From: JASLDZ01 sp038226305
GTDB lineage: Bacteria; Pseudomonadota; Alphaproteobacteria; Caulobacterales; Caulobacteraceae
DNA: 64,000 nt
Reading direction: 5' to 3'
Assembly: GCA_038226305.1 (NCBI GenBank)
Contig: JBBRQN010000006.1
Span: forward strand, 96,590 to 160,589
The translations under genes and the position numbers were made by a program. Positions 27,089-35,437 of the stretch are shown in pieces (the first letter of the stretch is position 1; the number at the start of each line of letters is the position of its first letter). Below the pieces are notes generated by a model that had not been told where the DNA came from, made no database searches, and saw only the letters and a program-made list of their open reading frames with translations.

Positions 27089-27715
27089 GTGCTGATCCTC
27101 GCCGGCCTGGGCAACCCCGGACCGAAATACGCCGGCCACCGCCACAACGTCGGCTTCCTGGCCATCGACGAGATCCGGCGGCGCTGGAGCTTCGGGCCTG
27201 AGCGCGCGCGCTTCCAGGCGCTGGCCAGCGAAGGCTCCATCGACACTCCTACCGGGCCCGTTAAGGCGCTGGCGCTGAAGCCGCAGACGTTCATGAACGA
27301 GAGCGGCCGCTCGGTCGGTGAGGCGGTGAAGTTCTTCAAGCTCACGCCATCGGACCTTGTGGTGTTCTACGACGAGATCGACATGGCGCCCGGGCGCTTC
27401 CGCATGAAGCTGGGCGGAGGTGCGGCGGGCCATAACGGCATCCGCTCCATCGCCGCCAGCGCCGTCGGTCCCGACTTCCGGCGCGCCCGCATAGGCGTGG
27501 GGCACCCCGGCCACAAGGACGCGGTGATGCCGCACGTGCTGAGCGACTTCCACAAGATCGAACGCCGCGACTGGCTCGACACGCTCCTGAGCACCCTGGC
27601 CGACGCCCTGCCAATCCTGGCGCAGGGCGAGGACGAAAAGTACCAGGCCGAGGTGATGCGCCTCGCCCCGGCCGCCAACTTCGACAGCCGCAGCCGCAAC
27701 CGCGACGCCTCGTGA
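27089..27715 (+). CDS. pth: Peptidyl-tRNA hydrolase
   Basis: 208 aa. Recycles peptidyl-tRNAs that drop off ribosomes. The GTG start at 27089 gives the normal N-terminus MLILAGLGNPGPKYAGHRHNVGF, with the catalytic His at residue 19. FMNESGRSVGEAVKFF, VFYDEIDMAPGRFRMKLGGGAAGHNGIRSI (catalytic Asp in YDEID) and GVGHPG are all present. Its TGA overlaps the GTG of the acetyltransferase gene, so rplY-pth-GNAT probably forms an operon. Confidence 0.97.
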   Translation: MLILAGLGNPGPKYAGHRHNVGFLAIDEIRRRWSFGPERARFQALASEGSIDTPTGPVKALALKPQTFMNESGRSVGEAVKFFKLTPSDLVVFYDEIDMAPGRFRMKLGGGAAGHNGIRSIAASAVGPDFRRARIGVGHPGHKDAVMPHVLSDFHKIERRDWLDTLLSTLADALPILAQGEDEKYQAEVMRLAPAANFDSRSRNRDAS

Positions 27716-28248
27716 AAAGCTTCAGTCTCCGCCTAGCGACGGCCGCCGACGCCGTCGCGGTCGAGGCCCTGATCGCCCGGTCCGTCCACGGGCTGCAGGC
27801 GGGCGACTACTCCCAGGCGCAGCGCGACGCGGCGGTGGGGCAGGTGTTCCTTGTCGATCACGGGCTGATCGCAGACGGCACCTATTTCGTCGTCTACGCA
27901 GACGAGCGACTGGCAGGCGCTGGCGGCTGGAGCACCCGCCGAGCCCTGCACGGCGGCCACACCCACGGTGACACCGGCGAGCGCATCGACCCTGTGACCG
28001 ACCCAGCCCGCATACGCGCCTATTTCGTCGATCCCGACTTCGCCCGGCAGGGCGTAGGGACGCTGATCCTGAACGCCTGCGAGCAGGCTGCCGCCGCCGC
28101 CGGATTCACCCGCACCACCCTGGGCGCGACCCTCACCGGCGTGCCGTTCTACGGGGCGCGCGGCTATTTGGCAGGCGAGCGCGAAGAGGCTCCGCTCCCC
28201 GACGGGGGGAGCCTCACCGTCGTCCACATGCATAAGCGCCTGAGCTAG
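27712..28248 (+). CDS. GNAT family N-acetyltransferase
   Basis: 178 aa. Acetyl-CoA-dependent transferase with unknown substrate. The GNAT acetyl-CoA loop is visible as RQGVGTLIL within IRAYFVDPDFARQGVGTL, followed by ACEQAAAAAGF and the final strand FYGARGYLAGE. The start is a GTG that overlaps the pth stop by 4 nt (GTGA), typical of translational coupling. Its stop is followed directly by a GC-rich palindrome at the convergent junction with the FadL-type gene. Confidence 0.88.
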   Translation: MKSFSLRLATAADAVAVEALIARSVHGLQAGDYSQAQRDAAVGQVFLVDHGLIADGTYFVVYADERLAGAGGWSTRRALHGGHTHGDTGERIDPVTDPARIRAYFVDPDFARQGVGTLILNACEQAAAAAGFTRTTLGATLTGVPFYGARGYLAGEREEAPLPDGGSLTVVHMHKRLS

Positions 28249-28277
28249 CGCCCCCTCCCGCAGGCGGGAGAGGGCGC
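28248..28277. repeat. GC-rich palindrome, convergent-junction repeat copy 1
   Basis: A hairpin of the type GCGCCC(C)CTCCCGC - short loop - GCGGGAGAGGGCGC starts at the last base of the acetyltransferase stop. It separates two convergent genes and shares the CTCCCGC/GCGGGAG core with copies at 30931 and (weaker) 54448. It may act as a bidirectional terminator. Confidence 0.6.
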
Positions 28278-28284
28278 TCCGCGA

Positions 28285-29607
28285 TCAGAACTTGTAGCGC
28301 ACACCGGCGGAGAAGATGCCGCCGTTGCCCGAGACGGTGCCGTTGTTGTTGACCACCGTCTGCGCCGCGGTGCCGCCGTAGAACACCTGGCTGTTGCTCA
28401 CCGCAGAGTTGACGATGTCCAAGTAGCCGACCGCCGCATCCAGCGTCAGGTTGGGACGCAGCGAGTAGGAGCCGCCGATGGTCGTCAGCCAGCGGTCGCC
28501 ATCCGGCACGCGATAGTCGCGAGCATTGGACGTGGGCGTCGGATCGTAGGCCACGCCGCCACGGAACACGAACCTCGGGTTGACCTGATAGTCGAAGCCC
28601 ACCGAGCCGGTCGTGGTGTCGTGATAGTTCTGCGGCAGCACCTGCCCGCCGCCGGCGTAGGCCACGGTGATCGCCTTGAACTCGCTCCAGCCCTGCTGCT
28701 GGATCTGGGCGTCCAGGGTCAGCTTGTCGGTGACCGCATAGCGCCCCGACAGGGTCACGAAGTACGGCGTGGTGAACTTGGCGGTGCCGTTCGTGGAGAA
28801 GTTGGCACCGGCCAGCGGGCCGAGCAGTCCGGAGGCGCTGATCTGGCCGTCGAGGTCGTGGTCCATGGCCGAGCGGTAGCTCAGCCCCAGGTCCAGCTTG
28901 CCGAAGTGGCCTTGCGCACCGACCGTGTAGCCCACGTTCCAGCCGTCACCCTTGAGTTGCTGCTGCCCATCGGGGAGGAGCGGCGAAACGTTCGGAAGCG
29001 CGCCGGTGAGGTTGGCCGAAGTGTATTCGGTGTTCACCCCCACACCCAGATCGAGCCAGTCAGTCACCTTCATGGCACCAGTCACCTGGATGTCGACGGT
29101 ATTCAGTCGCGACTTGATGCCGGAGAAGCGTTCCGGGTCGGCCGAGCCGTACTTGTTGGTGAAGTTGAACGGGGCAGCGGTCGAAACGCCGAGGGCGAAG
29201 CGATCGCCAACGGGCATGGCGAAGGCCAGGTTGGGCACGATGCCGTTCTGTACGGTGTCGTTCAGGTTGCCGCGCCCTCCCACGGCCGCGGTCGGCTGGC
29301 CGGGACGGGTGATCGTGCCGTTATAGTCCGACACGGCATCGCCGACGGTGATGCCGTGGAACCCGATGTAGAGCTCCCGGCCCGAGCGGGCGATGGAGGC
29401 GGGGTTGTACCAGAGGCCGGCGACGCCCTGATCGGCGCCTTCGCCGGCGTAGGCGCGGCCGAGCCCCCGCACCGACTGCTCCTGAAGGTAGAAGGCCGAG
29501 GCCTGGGCGAAGGTCGGCACGAGCACGGCGGCCGCGACAGAGGCCAGGGCGATCGCGCGAATTCGCGCCGACTTGGCGCGGGCGGATTGGGGCAGGAAGG
29601 TGTTCAA
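28285..29607 (-). CDS. FadL/TodX-type outer-membrane transport protein
   Basis: 440 aa from a TTG at 29607 that has GGAG upstream and leads into a signal peptide (ARIRAIALASVAAAVLVPTFAQASA). The mature start SAFYLQEQSVRGLGRAYAGEGADQGVAGLWYNPASIA is the FadL hatch signature, and the C-terminus ends in the strand FSAGVRYKF with terminal Phe for BAM recognition. It should import hydrophobic compounds such as long-chain fatty acids. An upstream ATG at 29736 would put the signal peptide inside. An imperfect inverted repeat CTGACA-13-TGTCAG lies at 29694-29718. Confidence 0.9.
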   Translation of the reverse strand: MNTFLPQSARAKSARIRAIALASVAAAVLVPTFAQASAFYLQEQSVRGLGRAYAGEGADQGVAGLWYNPASIARSGRELYIGFHGITVGDAVSDYNGTITRPGQPTAAVGGRGNLNDTVQNGIVPNLAFAMPVGDRFALGVSTAAPFNFTNKYGSADPERFSGIKSRLNTVDIQVTGAMKVTDWLDLGVGVNTEYTSANLTGALPNVSPLLPDGQQQLKGDGWNVGYTVGAQGHFGKLDLGLSYRSAMDHDLDGQISASGLLGPLAGANFSTNGTAKFTTPYFVTLSGRYAVTDKLTLDAQIQQQGWSEFKAITVAYAGGGQVLPQNYHDTTTGSVGFDYQVNPRFVFRGGVAYDPTPTSNARDYRVPDGDRWLTTIGGSYSLRPNLTLDAAVGYLDIVNSAVSNSQVFYGGTAAQTVVNNNGTVSGNGGIFSAGVRYKF

Positions 29608-29796
29608 GGGTGGACTCCAGTTACACAAAGCGACGCGCCAGCCCCCCGCGGCACGCCTTGGGCCTCCTGAATGTCCCACATGAGGCGACGTTGCTGACAT
29701 TGTGAACGATTTTGTCAGGCGTGTTTTCGGCGCCACGGCCGTGCGAAGCGGCCGCGTGTGCGCTAAGAGCGCGGCTCAATCCCAAACGAGAGACGC

Positions 29797-30897
29797 ATGG
29801 CCCTCAAAGTCGCCATCGTGGGCCTGCCCAACGTGGGCAAGTCCACCCTGTTCAACGCCCTGACCGAGACCGCCTCGGCGCAGGCGGCGAACTATCCGTT
29901 CTGCACTATCGAACCGAACACCGGCGACGTGGCCGTGCCCGAGGCCCGGTTGGCGACGCTGGCGAAGATCGCCGGCTCCAAGGAGATCATCCCCGCCCGG
30001 ATCAACTTCGTGGACGTGGCGGGCCTGGTGCGCGGGGCCAGCAAGGGCGAGGGCATGGGAAACCAGTTCCTCGCCGCCATCCGCGACTGCGACGCCGTGG
30101 CCTTCGTCGCCCGCTGCTTCGAGGGTGGCGATGTCACCCACGTGGAGGGCCGCGTCGACCCCATCGCCGACATCGAGATCATCGAGACTGAGCTGATGCT
30201 GGCCGACCTCGAAAGCCTCGAAAAGCGGATGACCGCCCTTGAGAAGAAGGCCAAGTCCGGCGGCGACAAAGAGGCGGCGACGACGCTGGCCCTCGCGAAG
30301 CTGGCCCTGGCGCAGCTGTCGGCCGGCAAGCCCGCGCGATCCGCCGCGGTACCTGCCGAAGACGAGAAGGCCTGGCACATGTTGCAGCTCCTCACGGCGC
30401 TGCCCGCGCTCTACGTTTCCAACGTAGACGAGGACTCGGCGGCCACCGGTAACGCCCTCTCCGCCAAGGTGGCCGAGCGCGCCAAGGCCGAGGGTGCCAA
30501 GTCAGTCGTGATCTCCGCCCAGATCGAGAGCGAGGTCGCCCTTCTGGATTCAGCGGAGCGCGCCGAATTCCTGGAGACCCTGGGGCTGGAGGAGCCGGGC
30601 CTGAACCGCCTGATCCACGAGGCCTATGCCCTTCTGGGCCTGCAGACCTATTTCACTGTCGGGCCGAAGGAGGCTCGCGCCTGGACGATCCCGGTGGGGG
30701 CCACGGCCCCACAGGCGGCGGGGGTGATCCACTCGGATTTCGAGAAGGGCTTCATCCGGGCCGAAACCGTAGCCTATCCCGACTACATCACCTTCAACGG
30801 GGAGTCGGGCGCCCGCGAGGTCGGCAAGCTGCGGGCGGAAGGCAAGACCTACGTCGTCAAGGACGGCGACGTGATGCACTTCCTGTTCAACACCTGA
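29797..30897 (+). CDS. ychF: Redox-regulated ATPase YchF (Obg family)
   Basis: 366 aa, full length. YchF binds ribosomes and hydrolyses ATP in preference to GTP. Seen: the P-loop GLPNVGKSTLFN (residues 8-19), the switch region NYPFCTIEPNTGDV, FVDVAGLVRGASKGEGMGNQFL, the altered specificity motif region (NVDEDS), and the C-terminal TGS domain (LQTYFTVGPKEARAWTI ... GEVMHF-type end GDVMHFLFNT). It has its own start after a short intergenic spacer shared with the divergent FadL-type gene. Confidence 0.97.
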   Translation: MALKVAIVGLPNVGKSTLFNALTETASAQAANYPFCTIEPNTGDVAVPEARLATLAKIAGSKEIIPARINFVDVAGLVRGASKGEGMGNQFLAAIRDCDAVAFVARCFEGGDVTHVEGRVDPIADIEIIETELMLADLESLEKRMTALEKKAKSGGDKEAATTLALAKLALAQLSAGKPARSAAVPAEDEKAWHMLQLLTALPALYVSNVDEDSAATGNALSAKVAERAKAEGAKSVVISAQIESEVALLDSAERAEFLETLGLEEPGLNRLIHEAYALLGLQTYFTVGPKEARAWTIPVGATAPQAAGVIHSDFEKGFIRAETVAYPDYITFNGESGAREVGKLRAEGKTYVVKDGDVMHFLFNT

Positions 30898-30930
30898 CGC
30901 CTCCCCGGCCCACGGCAGGGGGAGACGAAG

Positions 30931-30960
30931 CCCCCTCCCCCGCTGACGCGGGAGAGGGGG
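30931..30960. repeat. GC-rich palindrome, convergent-junction repeat copy 2
   Basis: CCCCCTCCCCCGC and GCGGGAGAGGGGG flank a TGAC loop, forming a stem of about 13 bp with one mismatch, followed by TTCAGTCTTACTTT. It lies between the convergent ychF and the small exported-protein gene and shares its core with the repeat at 28248. It can serve as a terminator for ychF. Confidence 0.6.
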
Positions 30961-30967
30961 TTCAGTC

Positions 30968-31252
30968 TTACTTTACGGCGGCGAGGTCGGTGGCGACCTT
31001 GGCGAGGGCTTCGTCGGAGATGGCGCCCTGGCTCATCGGCTGCACGGCCTTCAGGCTCATGGCCTTGAACTGGTCGTAGGCCGGGTGCGAGGTCAGGCCG
31101 GGCATGTCCTTGTCGAGGATGGCCTTGCCGGCCGGATCGGCTGCGATGGTCTCGATCGGGGTGTCGGTGGTGAACTTGGCGGCCTGGGCGAAGGCGGAGC
31201 CCGCAAAGGCGAGGGCAGCGGCCGCGGCGGCGATGGCGACGATCTTCTTCAT
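30968..31252 (-). CDS. Small exported protein (94 aa)
   Basis: A signal peptide (MKKIVAIAAAAAALAFAGSAFA) is followed by about 72 residues: TIAADPAGKAILDKDMPGL, SHPAYDQFKAMSLKAVQPMSQGAISDEALAKVATDLAAVK. This short helical module also occurs, as far as I recall, as a C-terminal add-on in alphaproteobacterial exported enzymes; here it stands alone. A GGAGAG site precedes the ATG at 31252. The function is unknown. Confidence 0.75.
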   Translation of the reverse strand: MKKIVAIAAAAAALAFAGSAFAQAAKFTTDTPIETIAADPAGKAILDKDMPGLTSHPAYDQFKAMSLKAVQPMSQGAISDEALAKVATDLAAVK

Positions 31253-31367
31253 GTGCGTTTCTCTCTCCTGGGAAGGCGAGGCGCATAGAACCCTCAAGCG
31301 AGCCTACCGCCAAGCCTCAATCTCATTACTGTTTGGATAGGATCGATGAACCTGAGATGAGCAGGCT

Positions 31368-31799
31368 TCAGCCCTCCGGGTCGTCCTCCGGCTTGGGCGT
31401 GATGAGAAAGTGCCCGTGCAGGGCTGCGATGGGGGCCGAGCGCGTGTCCTGCCAAGCCTCCACATGCACGTTGGCGATGCGCCTGCCCGAGCGCTTGATG
31501 ACCGCCCGGGCGTAGGTGTCGCGAGGCCGGCCGGAGCGCAGGTACTCCACGTTGATGTCCACGGGCTTGGGCTGGCGCACGAGGTTCTGAGCGATGGAGA
31601 GCTGGGCCACCGCCGTCATCTCCATGAAGGCACCGAGCACCCCGCCGTGCAGGGCGGGCAGAGACGGATTGCCGATCAGACGCTCGGCGTAGGGCAGAAT
31701 CGCGGTCATCTCGTCCCCCGCCAGCTCCGCCCGCACACCCAGGAACCGGGCGTAGGGAGTGCGTTGCAGAAAGGCCTGCAGATCGTCGGCGGCGCTCAT
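31368..31799 (-). CDS. PaaI/hotdog-fold thioesterase, second gene of pair
   Basis: 143 aa single hotdog domain. Features: LQRTPYARFLGVRAELAGDEMTAILPY, GNPSLPALHGGVLGAFMEMTAVAQL (the HGG substrate loop of PaaI-type acyl-CoA thioesterases), VDINVEYLRSGRPRDTYARAVIKRSGRRIANVHVEAW. The start ATG overlaps the stop of the upstream thioesterase by 4 nt. The two proteins resemble each other only in fold and may form a heteromer; the acyl substrate is unknown. Confidence 0.87.
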   Translation of the reverse strand: MSAADDLQAFLQRTPYARFLGVRAELAGDEMTAILPYAERLIGNPSLPALHGGVLGAFMEMTAVAQLSIAQNLVRQPKPVDINVEYLRSGRPRDTYARAVIKRSGRRIANVHVEAWQDTRSAPIAALHGHFLITPKPEDDPEG

Positions 31800-32284
31800 T
31801 TCGGCGGCTCCTGCGTGACGCGGGGCTTGAGGTTCGCCCCCGCCTTTCGCCCCGCGTTGGAGTTCAGCATGAACGACGCCTGCGCCGCCGCCACCGGATC
31901 GGACGGGTCGCGGTCGTAGGCGGTGGCCCGCACGAAGGCGACCGACCGCGTCAGCTTGTAGCAGTGCGCCTCGGCGAACACCGGCAGGCCCGGTTCCGCG
32001 GCGCGCATGTAGTCGATCCGCAGGTCCAGCGTGGCGATGGTGGTGTAGCCCTCCAGCGCCGCCCACACCGCCTGCCCGCAGACGTGATCCAGAAGCGCGG
32101 TCACAACGCCGCCCGCGATCACCCCGGTTTCGGGATCGCCCACCAGATCCTCGCGATAGGGGGCCTTGAGCACCGCGCGACCCACCTCGGCCTCCACGAA
32201 CTCCAGCCCCAGGGCCTTGGCGTGCGGGCTGCCCTGCACGGCGGCGTTGCCAAGGGTGCGGATCATCTCGAGCGGGGTAGCCAT
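31796..32284 (-). CDS. PaaI/hotdog-fold thioesterase, first gene of pair
   Basis: 162 aa hotdog-fold protein: SPHAKALGLEFVEAEVGRAVLKAPY, PETGVIAGGVVTALLDHVCGQAVWAAL (catalytic loop, with GG and the Asp/His region), TLDLRIDYMRAAEPGLPVFAEAHCYKLTRSVAFVRATAYD. A GG loop replaces the HGG of its partner. It overlaps the next thioesterase gene by 4 nt (ATGA), indicating coupled translation. It is divergent from the DUF1254 gene with 90 bp between the starts. Confidence 0.87.
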   Translation of the reverse strand: MATPLEMIRTLGNAAVQGSPHAKALGLEFVEAEVGRAVLKAPYREDLVGDPETGVIAGGVVTALLDHVCGQAVWAALEGYTTIATLDLRIDYMRAAEPGLPVFAEAHCYKLTRSVAFVRATAYDRDPSDPVAAAQASFMLNSNAGRKAGANLKPRVTQEPPK

Positions 32285-32374
32285 GCGTGTGGACTAAAGC
32301 GCGGGCGCACACCCGTCGAGGGCGTTTGACCGGCAGGGTCGGGCGGGCGAAGCTCCCTCACAAAAGGGAACGCC

Positions 32375-33691
32375 ATGCTGCCCCATCTCGACCGCCGCCG
32401 CCTGCTCGCGGCCTCCACCGCCATCTTCGCGCTGCCGGGGTTCGCCCACGCCGCGGCCGACACGCAGCAGAGCCTTGCCGCCCTGGCCGTGCTCTACGCC
32501 CTGCCGCTGGTGGAGATGTACGCCACCCGCAGGCGCGCCGAGACCATGGGCCAGAAGGGCCGGTTCCTGCACGCCCCGCGCCTGGCCGATGCCAGCAGCC
32601 GTGCGGTGACCACGCCCAACGTGGATACGCTGTATTCGTCCGGCCACCTCGACCTCGCCGCTGGCCCCGCCGCATTCGACCTTCCCCCGGCCAGCGGGAG
32701 CTATTTCTCCCTGGCCTTGATGGACGCGTGGTCGAACAACTTCGCCGTCCTGCCCGCCGCCGCTCCCGGTCAGTCGCGGGTAATCCTGGCGCGCGCGGGT
32801 GAGGCCGTTTCCGCCCCCGATGGCGCAAGGATGATCCGCTCTCCCACGCGCCACGTGTGGGCCCTGGCGCGCACCTTCGCGCCCTCCAACGATGCGCTCG
32901 ACGGGCCGCACGAGGTCCAGAAGCAGCTGTCGGTGAAGGCCTCGGTCTCGGCCGATCCGGAGCCCCCGCTCGACCCTGCCGCCCTCTCGCCAGAGAACCC
33001 CGCGGAGTTCTTCGCCCTCGCCAACCGGCTTATGGCGATGGAGGGCGTGCTGCCCGCTGACGGCCCCGTGCTGGCGCGCCTGAAGGCCATCGGCGTCGGC
33101 CCCGGCCTGACCTTCATCGATACGCTCGAGACCCGGGCAGGTGCCGCTTCGGCCTGGGCCATGCTCAAGGCGGGCAAGCAGCAGCCCCTGGGCGGGTGGA
33201 GCTATCCCAAGGCAAACCTCGGAGACTTCGGCGTCGACTATCCCTATCGCGCCGCCATCGCCCTGAACGGCCTGGCCGCCCTGCCCCGCTCGGAAGCGAT
33301 CTACCTGTTCGCGGCGGGCGACGGCACGGGCGTGCCCGGCACCTTCGACGGCACGCGGGACTGGCGCCTGCACTTCCCCAAAGGCGCCGAGCCCCCCGCC
33401 GACGCTTTCTGGTCGCTGACCCTGTATGAGCGCACGCCGGAGGGGCGGCAGTATCTGGTCGCCAACCCGGCCAACCGCTTCGCCATCGCGTCGCAGACCC
33501 CAGGCCTGACCCGCAACCCGGATAGCTCGCTGACCATCGCCATCTCGGCGCAGGCCCCTTCAGATCCCGTGCTCAAGGCCAACTGGCTGCCCGCGCCCAA
33601 GGGTCCGTTCACCGTGACCCTGCGCCTCTACAAGCCCCGCGCCCCGGCTCTCGACGGCCGCTGGCGCGCGCCAGCCATGAAGCCGGCCTAG
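32375..33691 (+). CDS. DUF1254/DUF1214 domain protein, exported
   Basis: 438 aa. The N-terminus has a twin-Arg-like signal (DRRRLLAASTAIFALPGFAHAA). DUF1254 is recognised by VLYALPLVEMYATRRRA, HAPRLADASSRAVTTPNVDTLYSSGHLDLAAGP and FDLPPASGSYFSLALMDAWSNNFAVL; the C-terminal DUF1214 by FWSLTLYERTPEGRQYLVANPANRFAIAS and NWLPAPKGPFTVTLRLYKP. These paired domains are common in proteobacteria and their function is unknown. An AAAGGG site precedes the ATG. It overlaps the convergent zf-CHCC gene by 4 nt. Confidence 0.92.
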   Translation: MLPHLDRRRLLAASTAIFALPGFAHAAADTQQSLAALAVLYALPLVEMYATRRRAETMGQKGRFLHAPRLADASSRAVTTPNVDTLYSSGHLDLAAGPAAFDLPPASGSYFSLALMDAWSNNFAVLPAAAPGQSRVILARAGEAVSAPDGARMIRSPTRHVWALARTFAPSNDALDGPHEVQKQLSVKASVSADPEPPLDPAALSPENPAEFFALANRLMAMEGVLPADGPVLARLKAIGVGPGLTFIDTLETRAGAASAWAMLKAGKQQPLGGWSYPKANLGDFGVDYPYRAAIALNGLAALPRSEAIYLFAAGDGTGVPGTFDGTRDWRLHFPKGAEPPADAFWSLTLYERTPEGRQYLVANPANRFAIASQTPGLTRNPDSSLTIAISAQAPSDPVLKANWLPAPKGPFTVTLRLYKPRAPALDGRWRAPAMKPA

Positions 33692-33963
33692 CGCCCGCCG
33701 GCACCCTCGTAGTCGGCAGGATCGAGCCGCTCGTCCTCGTCCGGGGCGTGGTCGTGGCCCGCCAGCACGAAGCGGCGGTCGCAGTAGCCGCACTCCACGA
33801 AGCCCCTGGCGCCCATCTCGAGATAGACGCGGGGGTGGCCCAACGCGCCGCCCTCCGGCCCGTCGCAGATCACCCGGTGGCTGTCGACGATCACCGTCTC
33901 GGGGGTATCGAAGGCGACGCCGCCGGTCAGGATCGCGTCACCTTGGGGGTGCGAAGGGGGCAT
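33688..33963 (-). CDS. zf-CHCC zinc-finger protein (NDUFS6-like)
   Basis: 91 aa. A Cys33 - His43 - Cys58 - Cys61 zinc site lies in VICDG, ALGHPRVYLEMG and FVECGYCDRRFVL, the zf-CHCC pattern. In mitochondria and alphaproteobacteria this domain is complex I accessory subunit NDUFS6; free-standing short forms like this are probably the bacterial counterpart. The C-terminal 25 residues are acidic. Confidence 0.88.
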   Translation of the reverse strand: MPPSHPQGDAILTGGVAFDTPETVIVDSHRVICDGPEGGALGHPRVYLEMGARGFVECGYCDRRFVLAGHDHAPDEDERLDPADYEGAGGR

Positions 33964-34073
33964 GGGGGTCGCTTCGCCTTGGCGGGGGGCAGGGATGCGC
34001 CTACCTAGGGCAAGCCCTTGCGACGGGTCAAACGCGACACCGCCGCCGCCCGACCGGACCTCCCTCGCCCCCC

Positions 34074-35063
34074 ATGACGTCGCCCATGAGCCTCCCCGAC
34101 TACGCCATCGAGGCCCGCGGCCTCGTGAAGACCTACCCCGCGGGCAAGACCTCCCCGGCCAAGCAGGCCCTGCGGGGCATCGACCTCGCCATCCCGCGCG
34201 GATCCATGTTCGGGCTTCTGGGCCCCAACGGCGCGGGCAAGTCGACCTTCATCAACATCCTGGCGGGACTGGTCACCAAGAGCGAGGGCGAGGTCACCGT
34301 CTGGGGCTCCAACATCGACCAGCATCCCCGCACCGCCCGCGCCGCCATCGGCGTCGTGCCGCAGGAGCTGGCGGCCGACGTGTTCTTCACCCCCCGCGAG
34401 AGCCTGGAGGTGCAGGCGGGCATGTACGGCGTGCCCAAGGCCGAGCGCCGCACCATGGAGATTCTCACCGCGCTTGGCCTGGGCGACAAGGCCGATGCCT
34501 ACGTCCGTTCGCTCTCGGGCGGCATGAAGCGTCGCCTGATGGTGGCCAAGGCGATGGTGCACTCGCCCCCGGTTCTGATCCTCGACGAGCCCACCGCCGG
34601 GGTGGACGTGGAACTGCGCCGCCAGCTCTGGGAATACGTGAAGGCCCTGAACGCCGAGGGCGTCACCATCGTGCTCACCACCCACTACCTGGAGGAGGCG
34701 CAGGCGCTGTGCGACCACATCGCCATCGTCAACCACGGCCGCCTCGTGGCCTCGGAACCCACGCCGCAACTCCTGCGACGGCTGGACACCCGAGCCGTCG
34801 TCGTCACCCCGCAGGAACCTCTGGACACGGTGCCCGACCTCGCAGGCTTCGAAGGCAAGCTGAGGAAGGACGGCCGCCTCGCCATCACCTTCAAGGCCGA
34901 GGCTGCCAGCGTGGAGCAGGTGCTGGCCGCGGTGCGCGCCGCGGGCGTGCAGATCAAGGACCTCACCACCGAGGAACCGGACCTGGAAGACGTGTTCCTG
35001 GCCCTCACCTATGGCGATGCCGGCGCGGTCGATCCCACCAAGGATGTGGCCACCGCCGCCTAA
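34074..35063 (+). CDS. ABC-2 type transporter ATP-binding protein
   Basis: 329 aa. Walker A GPNGAGKST (near residue 51), Q-loop VPQELAADVFF, signature LSGGMKRRLMVAK, Walker B VLILDEPTAGVD and the switch His in LTTHYLEEAQ are all present. The about 80-residue C-terminal extension (residues 230-329) matches the YadG/NodI-like drug or polysaccharide exporter ATPases. No permease gene follows: a tRNA comes 75 bp after the stop, so the membrane partner must be elsewhere or the unit is orphaned. An in-frame ATG at 34086 is an alternative start. Confidence 0.92.
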   Translation: MTSPMSLPDYAIEARGLVKTYPAGKTSPAKQALRGIDLAIPRGSMFGLLGPNGAGKSTFINILAGLVTKSEGEVTVWGSNIDQHPRTARAAIGVVPQELAADVFFTPRESLEVQAGMYGVPKAERRTMEILTALGLGDKADAYVRSLSGGMKRRLMVAKAMVHSPPVLILDEPTAGVDVELRRQLWEYVKALNAEGVTIVLTTHYLEEAQALCDHIAIVNHGRLVASEPTPQLLRRLDTRAVVVTPQEPLDTVPDLAGFEGKLRKDGRLAITFKAEAASVEQVLAAVRAAGVQIKDLTTEEPDLEDVFLALTYGDAGAVDPTKDVATAA

Positions 35064-35137
35064 TCGTTGCGGCCCGCGCCTGCGCCCGCTAAACCCGCCC
35101 CTCGCGCGAGCCGAACGCTTTTCGGATCGCCCCCGAT

Positions 35138-35214
<77 letters not shown>

Positions 35215-35317
35215 CCGCCCTTTTGTTTCGTGTCTTGGACGCGCGACGCCTCGACCATCTGGGAGGGCAACCATCCGGGCGGGAGATCGGCTACTGGCCG
35301 ATGGAGAAGCTGCACAA

Positions 35318-35339
35318 TCTGGAGGCTCTGCCCTCCAGA
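35318..35339. promoter_or_regulatory. Hairpin in the TonB-receptor leader
   Basis: Perfect 8-bp inverted repeat TCTGGAGG (35318-35325) and CCTCCAGA (35332-35339) with loop CTCTGC, in the 223-bp spacer between tRNA-Arg and the receptor gene. No T run follows, so it is more likely an RNA leader element or operator than a terminator. Confidence 0.45.
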
Positions 35340-35342
35340 GGC

Positions 35343-35369
35343 TTTGAAGTCTTATGCTTACACTTCAAA
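35343..35369. promoter_or_regulatory. Inverted repeat upstream of the TonB-dependent receptor
   Basis: Perfect arms TTTGAAGT (35343-35350) and ACTTCAAA (35362-35369) with 11 bp between them, centre-to-centre spacing of 19 bp, which suits a dimeric regulator. The AT-rich arms stand out from the GC-rich surroundings. It lies 69 bp before the receptor ATG. Confidence 0.5.
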
Positions 35370-35437
35370 ATCCGTGGCGCGAGCGCCGGCGGGATTCGAG
35401 ACGTCGGTATCCCTGAGAGCTGAGGCGACCCCTTCTT

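Noticed and set aside
35395..35432. Possible TPP (thi-box) riboswitch before the TonB receptor because of CTGAGAGCTGAG
   Set aside because: Only the CTGAGA core is there; the conserved second half (ACCTGAT...) and pairing helices of a TPP riboswitch are missing.
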